A stretch of 35,023 nucleotides of DNA from GCA-2715645 sp042095375. Lineage in GTDB: Bacteria > Bacteroidota > Bacteroidia > Cytophagales > MED-G16. Location of the stretch: positions 1 to 35,023 of the forward strand of contig JBELBJ010000012.1 of assembly GCA_042095375.1 (NCBI GenBank), given 5' to 3'. Positions 1-8,100 of this stretch are shown here, piece after piece. The first letter of the stretch is position 1. Each line of letters begins with the position of its first letter. The notes beneath the pieces are model-generated. The model was given only the letters and a program-made list of their open reading frames with translations. It was not told where the DNA came from and did no database searches. Position numbers and translations under genes: made by a program.

Positions 1-2
1 CT

Positions 3-338
3 TGGAATTTAGCTTCGGTTGCTGGAGAAACCATTACTTCAGCGCAGATTAAACTTGATATTGATAATTGGTATAACATAGGTGGAGGAACTGATGCGTA
101 TTCTAAAATTTGGGAAGTGTCAAATACAACTCACGCTGAAATAATTACTACTAAAAATAATGCAGCAGGTTATGAAATATGGAAAGATTTGGGTAATGGA
201 TTATTATATTCTTGTCAGGTAATTGACAAAAACAATATGGGTTTATATACTTTTCAACTATCATCAGCTGCAGTCTCAAAAATAAATAGTTTGAATGGAG
301 GTTATTTTATTGTAGGGAATTCTATAAGCTGCGAATAA
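3..338 (+). CDS. C-terminal part of an unknown, probably exported protein (5' end outside window)
   Basis: The frame is open from base 3 to a TAA at 336-338, giving 111 visible residues. A GTG at 117 could act as a start, but the frame continues upstream with protein-like sequence (WNLASVAGET and onward), so I treat it as the tail of a longer gene. The visible part is rich in Thr, Ser, Asn, Gly and aromatics with alternating hydrophobic residues, as in beta-sandwich or adhesin-type exported domains. It ends in SISCE and shows no T9SS C-terminal sorting domain. I do not recognise the family. It lies 32 bp upstream of the DUF4292 lipoprotein gene on the same strand. Confidence 0.6.
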   Translation, partial: WNLASVAGETITSAQIKLDIDNWYNIGGGTDAYSKIWEVSNTTHAEIITTKNNAAGYEIWKDLGNGLLYSCQVIDKNNMGLYTFQLSSAAVSKINSLNGGYFIVGNSISCE

Positions 339-353
339 TTATTTTTTAATTAT

Positions 354-361
354 TATTTTTG
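354..361 (+). promoter_or_regulatory. Possible Bacteroidota -7 box (TATTTTTG)
   Basis: This is an exact match to the TAnnTTTG -7 element used by the Bacteroidota primary sigma factor. It ends 9 nt before the preferred ATG at 371, which would give an almost leaderless transcript. No clear TTG -33 element stands about 19 bp upstream. In such A+T-rich DNA this 8-mer occurs often by chance, so support is weak. Confidence 0.25.
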
Positions 362-370
362 TGTCAAATT

Positions 371-1132
371 ATGAAAAAAGTTTTCTCTCTTATTTTTCTT
401 ATTTTTCTCATATCCTGTAAAAAGAATTTTATACCGTCGGATTCCTCTGAGATTAGCATCAAAGATTTTAAAGTCGAAGAAATTGATTTTAAATACCTAA
501 TAACCAAATCCAAATTTCAGTATAAAAATCAAAATCAACTTATAAATGCTACCTTGAATACAAGAGTAGAGAAGGGAAAAAAAATATGGTTTTCAATAAG
601 AGTTGCTCTTGGATTTGAAGCGATAAGAGGTCTTATCACTAGTGATTCACTGTTTATTATGGATCGAATTAATAAACAGTTTTATAAATCTTCTCCTGAA
701 GCTATTGAAAAAGAGTTTAAGATTAAACTTACCTATAATCAGATAGAATCAATATTGATTGGAAATATGATTGAAAACTACTCTGATAAAGATAATATTT
801 TAAGAGAAGGTGATTATATTAAAATTGAACAAAAAAATAACTCTATTCAAACTCAGAATGTTATAAACCTTCGAAGCTCGAAAGTTGAAAAGGTTATTGT
901 ATTTGATGAACTAACAAATTATTTGTTGACAGTAATATATGAGGATTTTAAACCATTAGGGAAATTGATGTTTCCAACTCAACATTCATTTACTTCTATT
1001 AGCTACGCTGAAGATAATTCATTACCATTAATTACTAATATCAGTTTTAATTATAATAAAGTTGAAAGAACTAACAAAACACTAAAATTCCCATTTAATG
1101 TACCTTCCAAATATGAAGTTAAGGAGTTGTAA
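371..1132 (+). CDS. DUF4292 family lipoprotein, LolB-like
   Basis: This predicted lipoprotein has 253 residues. I prefer the ATG at 371 over a TTG at 359, because it gives a clean lipoprotein signal (MKKVFSLIFL, then ISC with the lipidated Cys at about residue 16). The mature part has the pattern of the DUF4292 family, which I recall being grouped with LolA/LolB-like folds: an N-terminal strand set, the KKIWFSIRVALGFEAIR segment, then ITSDSLFIMDR and a short helix before ILIGN. LolB-type proteins receive lipoproteins at the outer membrane; whether DUF4292 does so is inference. The 3' end overlaps the next gene by 20 bp, so the two are probably translated together. The pairing with an EnvC-like gene is one I recall from Bacteroidota genomes. 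Confidence 0.75.
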   Translation: MKKVFSLIFLIFLISCKKNFIPSDSSEISIKDFKVEEIDFKYLITKSKFQYKNQNQLINATLNTRVEKGKKIWFSIRVALGFEAIRGLITSDSLFIMDRINKQFYKSSPEAIEKEFKIKLTYNQIESILIGNMIENYSDKDNILREGDYIKIEQKNNSIQTQNVINLRSSKVEKVIVFDELTNYLLTVIYEDFKPLGKLMFPTQHSFTSISYAEDNSLPLITNISFNYNKVERTNKTLKFPFNVPSKYEVKEL

Positions 1133-2300
1133 ACTTTTTTTTCTTTTCTTTCTTGTTTGTGTTTATGCAGGATTTTCTCAGCAGACTAGAGAAAGTCTTG
1201 AACGTGAAAAAAATGAAAACCTAAATAAAATAAAAGAAGGGCAAAAAATATTAAAAGAAACCGAGATTGTCAAAAACGCTACATTAGGAAAATTAAATGT
1301 TGTAAAACGACAAATAAATTCCAGAGTCAAATTCATATCAAATTTAAAGAATGAAATAAATTATATTAATAAAGATGTTGTAGACCTTAATTTGGTCATA
1401 AATTTTCTTGAACGTGATTTAAGTAAGTTAAAATTGGAATATGGAGAAATGATTTATAATTCATATAAATCAAACTCCTCATTAAACAAAATTATTTTTA
1501 TTTTCTCATCTAAAACTTACAATCAATTATTTAGAAGAATACAATACTTGAATCAATACTTTGAGATAAGAAAGAATCAAGTCAAACAAATAGATAAGGT
1601 TTCGATGCAGTTAAATGGTCAAAAGGATAGTTTGATTAAAAAAAATGATGATAAGAAAAATATACTTAACCAAGAAATTGATGAAAATAAAAGTCTAGAA
1701 TCATTAAGAAAAAAACAAAATAATATAATTCAAGACCTCAATCAAAAACAAAAGAAGCTAAGAAGAGAAATTGAGTCTAGAAAAAAAGCTCTTAGAGAAT
1801 TAGATAAACTAATAGCTAAGGTTATTAGAGATGAGTTAAACAAAAAAGAAAAGGATACTTCTTTATCTATAGAAGATGATGATATAACAGAAGCTTTTGA
1901 AAAGAATATCGGTCAATTTGAGTGGCCAGTAATTTCTGGTTTTATTTCAAATAAATTTGGAGATAATAATCATCCTATTCTTAGAAATATTAAAATAAAA
2001 AATGATGGCATAGACATTCAGACAAAAAAAGATTCTAGAGTTAAATCTATTTTTTCTGGTATTATCTCTACTGTTGCTTTTATTCCAGGAATGAATAATG
2101 TTATTATTATAAAACATGGAAATTATTTTTCATTATATGCCAGACTCAAAAATCTAAAAGTAGAAAAAGGTGATATAGTAAAATCTGGTGACTATTTAGC
2201 AGATGTGATTACAAATAATGAAGGAACAACTGAATTACATTTTCAAATTTGGAAAAATAATATAAAGTTGAATCCAGAAAAATGGATATATAGAAAATGA
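1113..2300 (+). CDS. EnvC-like murein hydrolase activator (coiled coil plus degenerate LytM/M23 domain)
   Basis: The protein has 395 residues using the ATG at 1113; an ATG at 1098 would put charged residues ahead of the signal peptide (MKLRSCKLFFLFFLVCVYAG). Residues of about 25-250 are Lys/Glu/Asn-rich helical heptads, the long coiled coil of EnvC/PcsB-type proteins. Residues of about 275-395 form a LytM/M23 fold (FEWPVISGFISNKFG, GIDIQ, LHFQIW). Active M23 enzymes have HxGxD and HxH. Here the first His is Asn297, Asp301 is kept, the HxH is Glu374-Leu-His376, and the usual YxHL is YARL, so zinc binding and hydrolysis are unlikely. In EnvC and NlpD such degenerate domains activate cell-wall amidases at the division site. 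It acts in the periplasm and is followed closely by tatA. Confidence 0.85.
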   Translation: MKLRSCKLFFLFFLVCVYAGFSQQTRESLEREKNENLNKIKEGQKILKETEIVKNATLGKLNVVKRQINSRVKFISNLKNEINYINKDVVDLNLVINFLERDLSKLKLEYGEMIYNSYKSNSSLNKIIFIFSSKTYNQLFRRIQYLNQYFEIRKNQVKQIDKVSMQLNGQKDSLIKKNDDKKNILNQEIDENKSLESLRKKQNNIIQDLNQKQKKLRREIESRKKALRELDKLIAKVIRDELNKKEKDTSLSIEDDDITEAFEKNIGQFEWPVISGFISNKFGDNNHPILRNIKIKNDGIDIQTKKDSRVKSIFSGIISTVAFIPGMNNVIIIKHGNYFSLYARLKNLKVEKGDIVKSGDYLADVITNNEGTTELHFQIWKNNIKLNPEKWIYRK

Positions 2301-2334
2301 TTTATATATATTTACATTAATATTATTTTGAATT

Positions 2335-2532
2335 ATGAAAACGTTTTTTGTATTAGCTATGCCAGGAGGTTGGGAATTATTAATAATCGCATTGATTGTT
2401 GTCATTTTTTTTGGTGCCAATAGAATTCCAGAAATATTTAGAGGATTTGGTAAAGGGATAAGAGAATTCAAAGAAGCTTCAAAAGAAATACAAAAAGAAA
2501 TAGAGAGTGATGATTCAAAGGATAAAAAATAG
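2335..2532 (+). CDS. tatA: Sec-independent (twin-arginine) translocase subunit TatA/E
   Basis: This 65-residue protein has the TatA layout: a short N-terminus, a single membrane helix (about residues 11-27, WELLIIALIVVIFFG), a hinge (ANRIPEIFRGFG), an amphipathic helix (KGIREFKEASKEIQKEI) and a charged tail. TatA oligomerises in the inner membrane to form the passage for folded proteins delivered by TatC. An internal ATG at 2359 would leave only 57 residues and a truncated N-terminus, so I keep 2335. The gene starts 34 bp after the EnvC-like gene on the same strand. No tatC is in the window. Its stop is 7 bp from the convergent gene's stop. Confidence 0.88.
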   Translation: MKTFFVLAMPGGWELLIIALIVVIFFGANRIPEIFRGFGKGIREFKEASKEIQKEIESDDSKDKK

Positions 2533-2539
2533 TATATCC

Positions 2540-2878
2540 TTATAGTCCCATCTCTTTTCTTATTTTTGTTGCAGATATTTCCTTGATATCACTAGGAGGA
2601 ACGTGTTCAATGATTTCATATCCAACCCCTCTTCCATAATTTATAGATTCAATGTCAGGAATGATAATTACTTTAATTCTTTTTTCTTCTATTTCTTTTG
2701 AATAGTGTTTTGATACATTTTCTAAAACTTCTTGAGGTGAAAAAGGATTCTTATCATCAGCCTCCACATCTCTAATGCATACCAAAACATTTTTACCTTT
2801 TGATAGTCTTTGATCTATCAGCCATTGATGTCCTTTGTGTAAAGGTTGCCATCTTCCAATAAACATTGAATATTTCAT
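2540..2878 (-). CDS. Small HxGH nucleotidyltransferase (adenylyl-/cytidylyltransferase family)
   Basis: The protein has 112 residues and starts MKYSMFIGRWQPLHKGH, which carries the HxGH nucleotide-binding motif (His14, His17). The C-terminal ISATKIR (about 101-107) matches the second signature (ISxTxIR) of the superfamily. The GRWQPLHKGH context and the CIRDVEADDKNPFS segment resemble NMN adenylyltransferases of the NadM/NadR type and their short phage or accessory relatives, but the protein is shorter than a full NadM. The substrate cannot be decided from sequence. It is transcribed against tatA and downstream of the TerB-like gene, with 28 bp between the two minus-strand genes, so they probably share a transcript. 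Confidence 0.75.
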   Translation of the reverse strand: MKYSMFIGRWQPLHKGHQWLIDQRLSKGKNVLVCIRDVEADDKNPFSPQEVLENVSKHYSKEIEEKRIKVIIIPDIESINYGRGVGYEIIEHVPPSDIKEISATKIRKEMGL

Positions 2879-2906
2879 AGATTATAATTTTATATATTAG
2901 TAATAA

Positions 2907-3323
2907 TTAACCAAATAACCAAGAAAGCCAACCGGCAGATTTTTCATCTCCTTCGGTTTCAGATTTTATAACAGTTACAATTTTGTCAGGACTTAATCCA
3001 ATACAATTTCCTATATGACCAAGTAAGAAAGATTCATGTTTATGAATTTTTCCATCAGCTTTTATAACTTTAATTAGATCTCTAATCAAATTTTCTTTTT
3101 CTTCTTCTTCTAAAGTTTTAGAAATTTCAGGCCCATAAGTTGAATGAAATTTTTGAAAAAAACCTTCGGTATTTAAATCCTTTAAGTTGCTGTATTTATA
3201 CTTATTGTAAACTTGACTTTTTGTAATATTATATTTTTCTTCATCAACAAAATTTCCATCCACCTTAGCCATCTTTACAAAGCACATACTTACTCCTTTA
3301 TTTACTAAATTATCTGAACTCAT
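2907..3323 (-). CDS. TerB-like domain protein
   Basis: This 138-residue soluble, acidic protein has no signal peptide. It shows the internal pseudo-repeat of TerB-like domains: an acidic loop at about residues 18-30 (KMAKVDGNFVDEE) and a second at about 87-97 (VIKADGKIHKHE), each preceding a helix, as in the metal-binding helical fold of the TerB superfamily. The tail SAGWLSWLFG is short and aromatic and could contact a membrane or partner. TerB-like domains are widespread and usually not tied to tellurite; no other ter genes (TerC, TerD, TerE) are near. The function is unknown. It is probably cotranscribed with the small nucleotidyltransferase downstream. Confidence 0.65.
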   Translation of the reverse strand: MSSDNLVNKGVSMCFVKMAKVDGNFVDEEKYNITKSQVYNKYKYSNLKDLNTEGFFQKFHSTYGPEISKTLEEEEKENLIRDLIKVIKADGKIHKHESFLLGHIGNCIGLSPDKIVTVIKSETEGDEKSAGWLSWLFG

Positions 3324-3418
3324 AATTTTAATTTTATAACTACTTAAATTTATATAAAAAGATTTCCATTAAGAAGAAAAGACGAAAAATAAAAATGTAT
3401 TCTTCTTATATTAATCGT

Positions 3419-3426
3419 TATTTTTG
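3419..3426 (+). promoter_or_regulatory. Possible Bacteroidota -7 box (TATTTTTG)
   Basis: This is an exact TAnnTTTG match inside the 120-bp divergent spacer between the TerB-like gene and the DUF4837 gene. It ends 17 nt before the ATG at 3444. I see no convincing TTG -33 element. The placement in a divergent intergenic region makes it more plausible than a random match. Confidence 0.35.
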
Positions 3427-3443
3427 TTTATTCAAATTAATAT

Positions 3444-4502
3444 ATGAAACACAAAATAATTCTATCTACTGTAATTGTATTTTATCTATTATCTAACTGT
3501 AGTTCTGATAATAAAAATTCAAATAATTTTCTTCCAAATGCATCCGGTACTGAAAGTGAAATGCTTATTGTAATGGACTCTTCTAAGTTTAAAAATAAGC
3601 TTGGAAGATCATTGATAGATGTTTTTGGTGAAAATATTTATGGACTTCCACAACCTGAGCCTTACTTTGATTTAAAATATATTAGGCCTAAAAATTTTAA
3701 TAATATATTAAAATTTGCCAAAAACATTATAATTGCTTTTACTCTTGAAGGAAATAGTCCCTCCTCAAAACTACTCAGAAGAGAATTTAATCAAAGTTCA
3801 ATAGAAAAAATTGAGAAGGATTCATCTCTATTTATGATGATTAAAAAAGATCAGTACGCAAAAGGTCAAGAAATCTTATATCTTTTTAGTAAAGATGATT
3901 CAATATTATTGGAGCATATCAAAAAAAATAAAAATAAATTAAGAAACTATTTTGAAAATAGAGTAACTAAGAACATAAATAGAAAAAAGTTATCAAATAC
4001 TAATAAAAATATTTCAAAAGACTTAATCAAAAGGTTTGGATATAATATTACTGTTCCTTCTGGATTTAGTATTGCTAAATTAGATTCGCAATTTGTTTGG
4101 TTGAGAGAAATTGATCCTGAATTAGAAAAAAACATATTTATATATTTCGAAAATTATGTTTCAGATGAAGTTTTTTATAAAAAAAATATTGAAGACTTTA
4201 GGAAGAAAATCAGTTTAAAATATCTAAGAGATATAGAAAATCCTTCAATATATATGACTTATCAAAAAGAGCTTCCTTTTTTGAAAAAAGAAGTTAATTT
4301 CAAGAAAAACTTTTCAATAGAAACAAGAGGATTATGGAAATTAAGTGATATTTCTGGTGGTGGGCCTTTCTTAAGTTATACCTTTGTAGATAAAAAATCA
4401 AATAGATTATATTATTTGGAAGGTTACGTTTATGCTCCAGGCTCAAAAAAAAGAGATTTAATGAGGGAAATTTATTCTATACTTTGGTCATTCAAAATTT
4501 AA
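3444..4502 (+). CDS. DUF4837 family lipoprotein
   Basis: This 352-residue protein has a lipoprotein signal peptide (MKHKIILSTVIVFYLLSNC, lipidated Cys at about 19), so it is probably anchored in an envelope membrane. The mature part fits DUF4837: a start at SGTESEMLIVMDSSKF, then LIDVFGENIYGLPQPEPYFDL, and a C-terminal region ending RGLWKLSDISGGGPFLSYTFVD before a strand-rich end (YLEGYVYAPGSKKRDLMREI). The molecular function of this family is not known to me. In many Bacteroidota it sits close to the EnvC-like and DUF4292 genes (recalled, not checked). Here two minus-strand genes lie between them. It is followed after 8 bp by ruvA. Confidence 0.8.
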   Translation: MKHKIILSTVIVFYLLSNCSSDNKNSNNFLPNASGTESEMLIVMDSSKFKNKLGRSLIDVFGENIYGLPQPEPYFDLKYIRPKNFNNILKFAKNIIIAFTLEGNSPSSKLLRREFNQSSIEKIEKDSSLFMMIKKDQYAKGQEILYLFSKDDSILLEHIKKNKNKLRNYFENRVTKNINRKKLSNTNKNISKDLIKRFGYNITVPSGFSIAKLDSQFVWLREIDPELEKNIFIYFENYVSDEVFYKKNIEDFRKKISLKYLRDIENPSIYMTYQKELPFLKKEVNFKKNFSIETRGLWKLSDISGGGPFLSYTFVDKKSNRLYYLEGYVYAPGSKKRDLMREIYSILWSFKI

Positions 4503-4510
4503 GTTGAAAT

Positions 4511-5101
4511 ATGATTGCATTATTAAAAGGTGAAATAATTAAGATAGATCCTACTTATATAGTACTTGATGTTTCAGGTGTAGGATATGAAGTGAAGATT
4601 TCTTTAAGGACTTATAGTGAAATCAAAGATTTAAAAAAAATAGAAATTAATACACATTTACAGGTTAAAGAAGATGGGCATACATTATATGGGTTCTTTT
4701 CTATATCTGAAAAAATAATTTTTTTAGATTTAATATCTATTAGTGGTGTTGGCCCAAGTACTGCTATGATGATTTTATCTTCTCTTTCTGCTTCTGAACT
4801 GCAAGAGGCAATATTAAATGGTGATCTTCAAACTATAAAATCTATTAAAGGAATTGGATTAAAAACAGCTGAAAGGATAATATTAGAATTAAAAGATAAA
4901 TTGAAAAATAAAGATTTTGTAAAAAGTGATGATAATTTTTCATCACTAACAAACAATACTTTACGAAATGATGCGTTAAATGCTTTATCATCTTTAGGAA
5001 TTTCTAGAAATATTTCTCGTATAAAAGTGGATCAGATTTTAAAGGAAAATGAGAATGTATCACTTGAAAGTTTAATAAAAGAAGTTTTGAAGAAATCCTA
5101 A
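4511..5101 (+). CDS. ruvA: Holliday junction branch migration protein RuvA
   Basis: RuvA binds four-way DNA junctions as a tetramer and guides the RuvB motor during recombination and repair in the cytoplasm. The 196 residues match the family length. Domain I (about 1-63) is the OB fold starting MIALLKGEIIKIDPTYIVLDVSGVGYEV. Domain II carries two helix-hairpin-helix motifs, ISGVGPSTA (77-85) and IKGIGLKTAERI (112-123). A poorly conserved acidic linker (about 133-148) precedes domain III (about 150-196), the RuvB contact. It starts 8 bp after the DUF4837 gene and ends 18 bp before sprA, in the same frame as sprA. Confidence 0.95.
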   Translation: MIALLKGEIIKIDPTYIVLDVSGVGYEVKISLRTYSEIKDLKKIEINTHLQVKEDGHTLYGFFSISEKIIFLDLISISGVGPSTAMMILSSLSASELQEAILNGDLQTIKSIKGIGLKTAERIILELKDKLKNKDFVKSDDNFSSLTNNTLRNDALNALSSLGISRNISRIKVDQILKENENVSLESLIKEVLKKS

Positions 5102-5119
5102 ACGATAAATAGGATTGTT

Positions 5120-8100
5120 TTGAATAAATTTTTTAAAATAACATTCTTAATATTTTTCTTTTCCTTCTATTATTTTGTGATAATAGGGAAAGAAAATATC
5201 CACTATTTTGATCATGCTCAAGATACAACCAGTTATGATTCAATAAAGAGTAAAAAATACATTCCTTCTATTTTTTCGACATTTAAATTGAAGGATAGTT
5301 ATAGTAATTCTTTGAAAGATTTATATTCAAGCAATCTTTTTTCTCTTTCCTCAACTAGTATAGTTAATGATTTAAAGATTGATACATCTATGATATATAC
5401 ATTTACAGAATCTATAGGTAATATAGCATATAGACCTGTTATTGGAATACCATTTGAAAAATATAGTAATTATCAAACTAAAAGTCTAGTTAAAGAGAAT
5501 TGGGGGAAAAAATCTACAGAACTTGATGGTGAAAACAGTTTACAAGGGAGAAGGTTGATTCCTAAAATATTTATTCCTCAAGTTTTTGATAGAATTTTTG
5601 GAGGTAATTATATCGATTTATCAGTAAATGGATTTGTAAATCTTGATTTTGGGGGAAAATTACAAAGAATAGAAAATCCTTCTATCCCTATAAGACAACA
5701 AAGAAATGGTGGTTTTAATTATGATCAACAACTTAACTTGAGTATTCTAGGTCAAATTGGTGAAAAATTAAAAATAAGTGCGAATTTCGATAATAATAAT
5801 ACTTTTGATTTTCAAAATAATTTAAAACTTGATTATACAGGATATGAAGAAGAAATTATTAAAAAAATTGAAATTGGAAATGTAAGTATGCCTATAAATA
5901 ATAGTCTTTTAAGGGGTGCTCAAAGTCTATTTGGAATAAAAACAGAACTTCAATTTGGGAAATTATTTATTACAGGTATTTTGTCAAGACAACAAGGGAA
6001 AAGCGAATCAGTAAAAATTGAAAATGGAGCTGAAGGAAGAAATTTTGAAATTTTATCTTCCAATTATGATGAAAATAGACATTTTTTCTTAGGACATTTT
6101 TTTAGAGATAACTATGAAAATTGGTTAAGTTCTTTACCTCAAGTTATTTCTGGTATAAATATAACGAGAGTTGAAGTATACATTCTTAATAGAAACAATA
6201 ATACGGAGACTTTAAGAAATTTTTTGGCATTAATGGATTTGGGGGAAGGATCTAAAATTTATAAACCTAATAACTTAAATATAGGTAGTGGTATAGGTGG
6301 ACCTAATGATAATAATGCTAATGAATTATTTACTTATTTAATTGATAATTCAAATTTAAGAAATATTGAGTCAGTTAATGAAATAATGAAAAATGATTTT
6401 AGTTTGGTTAATAGTATTGATTTTGAAAAAGTTACTTCAGCAAGAAAATTAAGTGATTCTGAATATAAAGTTAATAGTGCTTTAGGATATATTTCTTTAT
6501 TAAGAAAATTACAAAATGATGAGGTTTTAGCTGTATCATATGAATATACCTATAATGGTAAAAGATATCAAGTTGGAGAATTATCTGAAAATTATCAAAA
6601 TCGAGGAGATGATGAAACTATTATTCTTAAGTTATTAAGACCTTCAAGTATTAATACTTCTATTCCAACTTGGAAATTAATGATGAAAAATATTTATAAT
6701 CTTAATTCTAATCAGGTTAATAGTGAAGGATTTGAATTAAGAATTAATTATAGGGATGATGCGAATGGATTTGACAACCCAAGCCTAAATGAAGGAATTT
6801 TAACTAAAGATAAACCTCTAGTAGAGTTATTAGGTCTTGATAGATTGAATAGTAGTAATGATCCTCAAAAGGATGGTAATTTTGATTATGTTGAAGGATA
6901 TACAATTGATTCAAATACTGGTAATATAATTTTTCCAATTCTTCAACCTTTTGGAAATAATTTAAGTTATTACTTTGAAAAAAATAATGAAGAAAACCTT
7001 AAATCTAAGTATGTATTTGAAGAGTTATATGACCTTACTCAATCTGATGCAAAGAAAGTATTATCAAAAAATAAATTTTATATTATAGGTAAGTATAGTT
7101 CTGGTTCTTCTAGTGAAATTAGTTTACCAGGTCTAGATATTGCAGAAAACTCAGTTCTTGTTATGTCAGGAAATATACAACTTGTAGAAGGTAAAGATTA
7201 TACTGTAGATTATAATTTAGGGAAAATCAAAATAATTAATACTGGAATTTTAACTTCTGGAAAAGATATAAGTGTATCGTATGAAAAAGCTGATTTATTT
7301 AATTTTCAAACTAAGTGGCTATCAGGTACTAGAATGGAATATAAGTTTTCTGATAATGCTAGTTTAGGTTTTACCTTATTACATTTGAATGAACGCCCGG
7401 GAGGAATAAGTAGATATAGCATAGGAAGTGAGCCTATAAAAAATACTAAGTATGGTTTTGATCTTAGTATTTTTCAAGAGAGTAAGCTATTAACTAAAAT
7501 AATAGATTTTGTTCCTTTACTTGGGACTAAAGAAATATCAAATATTAATTTAAATGCTGAATTTGCACAACTGATTCCTGGTACTTCTAATAAGGTTAAT
7601 GGAGAGGGGACAACGTACATAGATGATTTTGAAAATGCAATTATTCCTTTAAGTTTAGGGAGTTCATCTCAAATTTGGAAATTAGGAACGACACCAACAA
7701 CTGATAATAATAGGTTTGATTTAAGTAATCAAACAACTAATAATTTAGGTTACTCATATAAAAGAGCTAAAATAGCATGGTATGTTATTGATAATATATT
7801 TTATATTAAAGGTGGATTTTCTTCTTCTTCTCCAAGAAATCTTACCAAAGAAGATTTGGAAAATAATTATATAAAAGCGATTTCCCCACAAGATATTTTT
7901 AGACAACAAGATAAAAAATTAATTAACACCAACTTATCTACATTTGATATTGCTTACTTTCCATCAGAGAGAGGTCAATATAATTATAACTCTGATTTAT
8001 ATCCATCTGGATTATTGAAGAATCCAAGGTCAAATTTTGGTTCTATAACAAGAAATATTTCCAATGATGTTGATTTTGATAAAACTAATATTCAATATTT

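Noticed and set aside
2907..3323. Tellurite resistance locus
   Set aside because: Only a TerB-like domain is present; no TerC, TerD, TerE or TerZ genes are near, and TerB-like domains are widespread in other roles.
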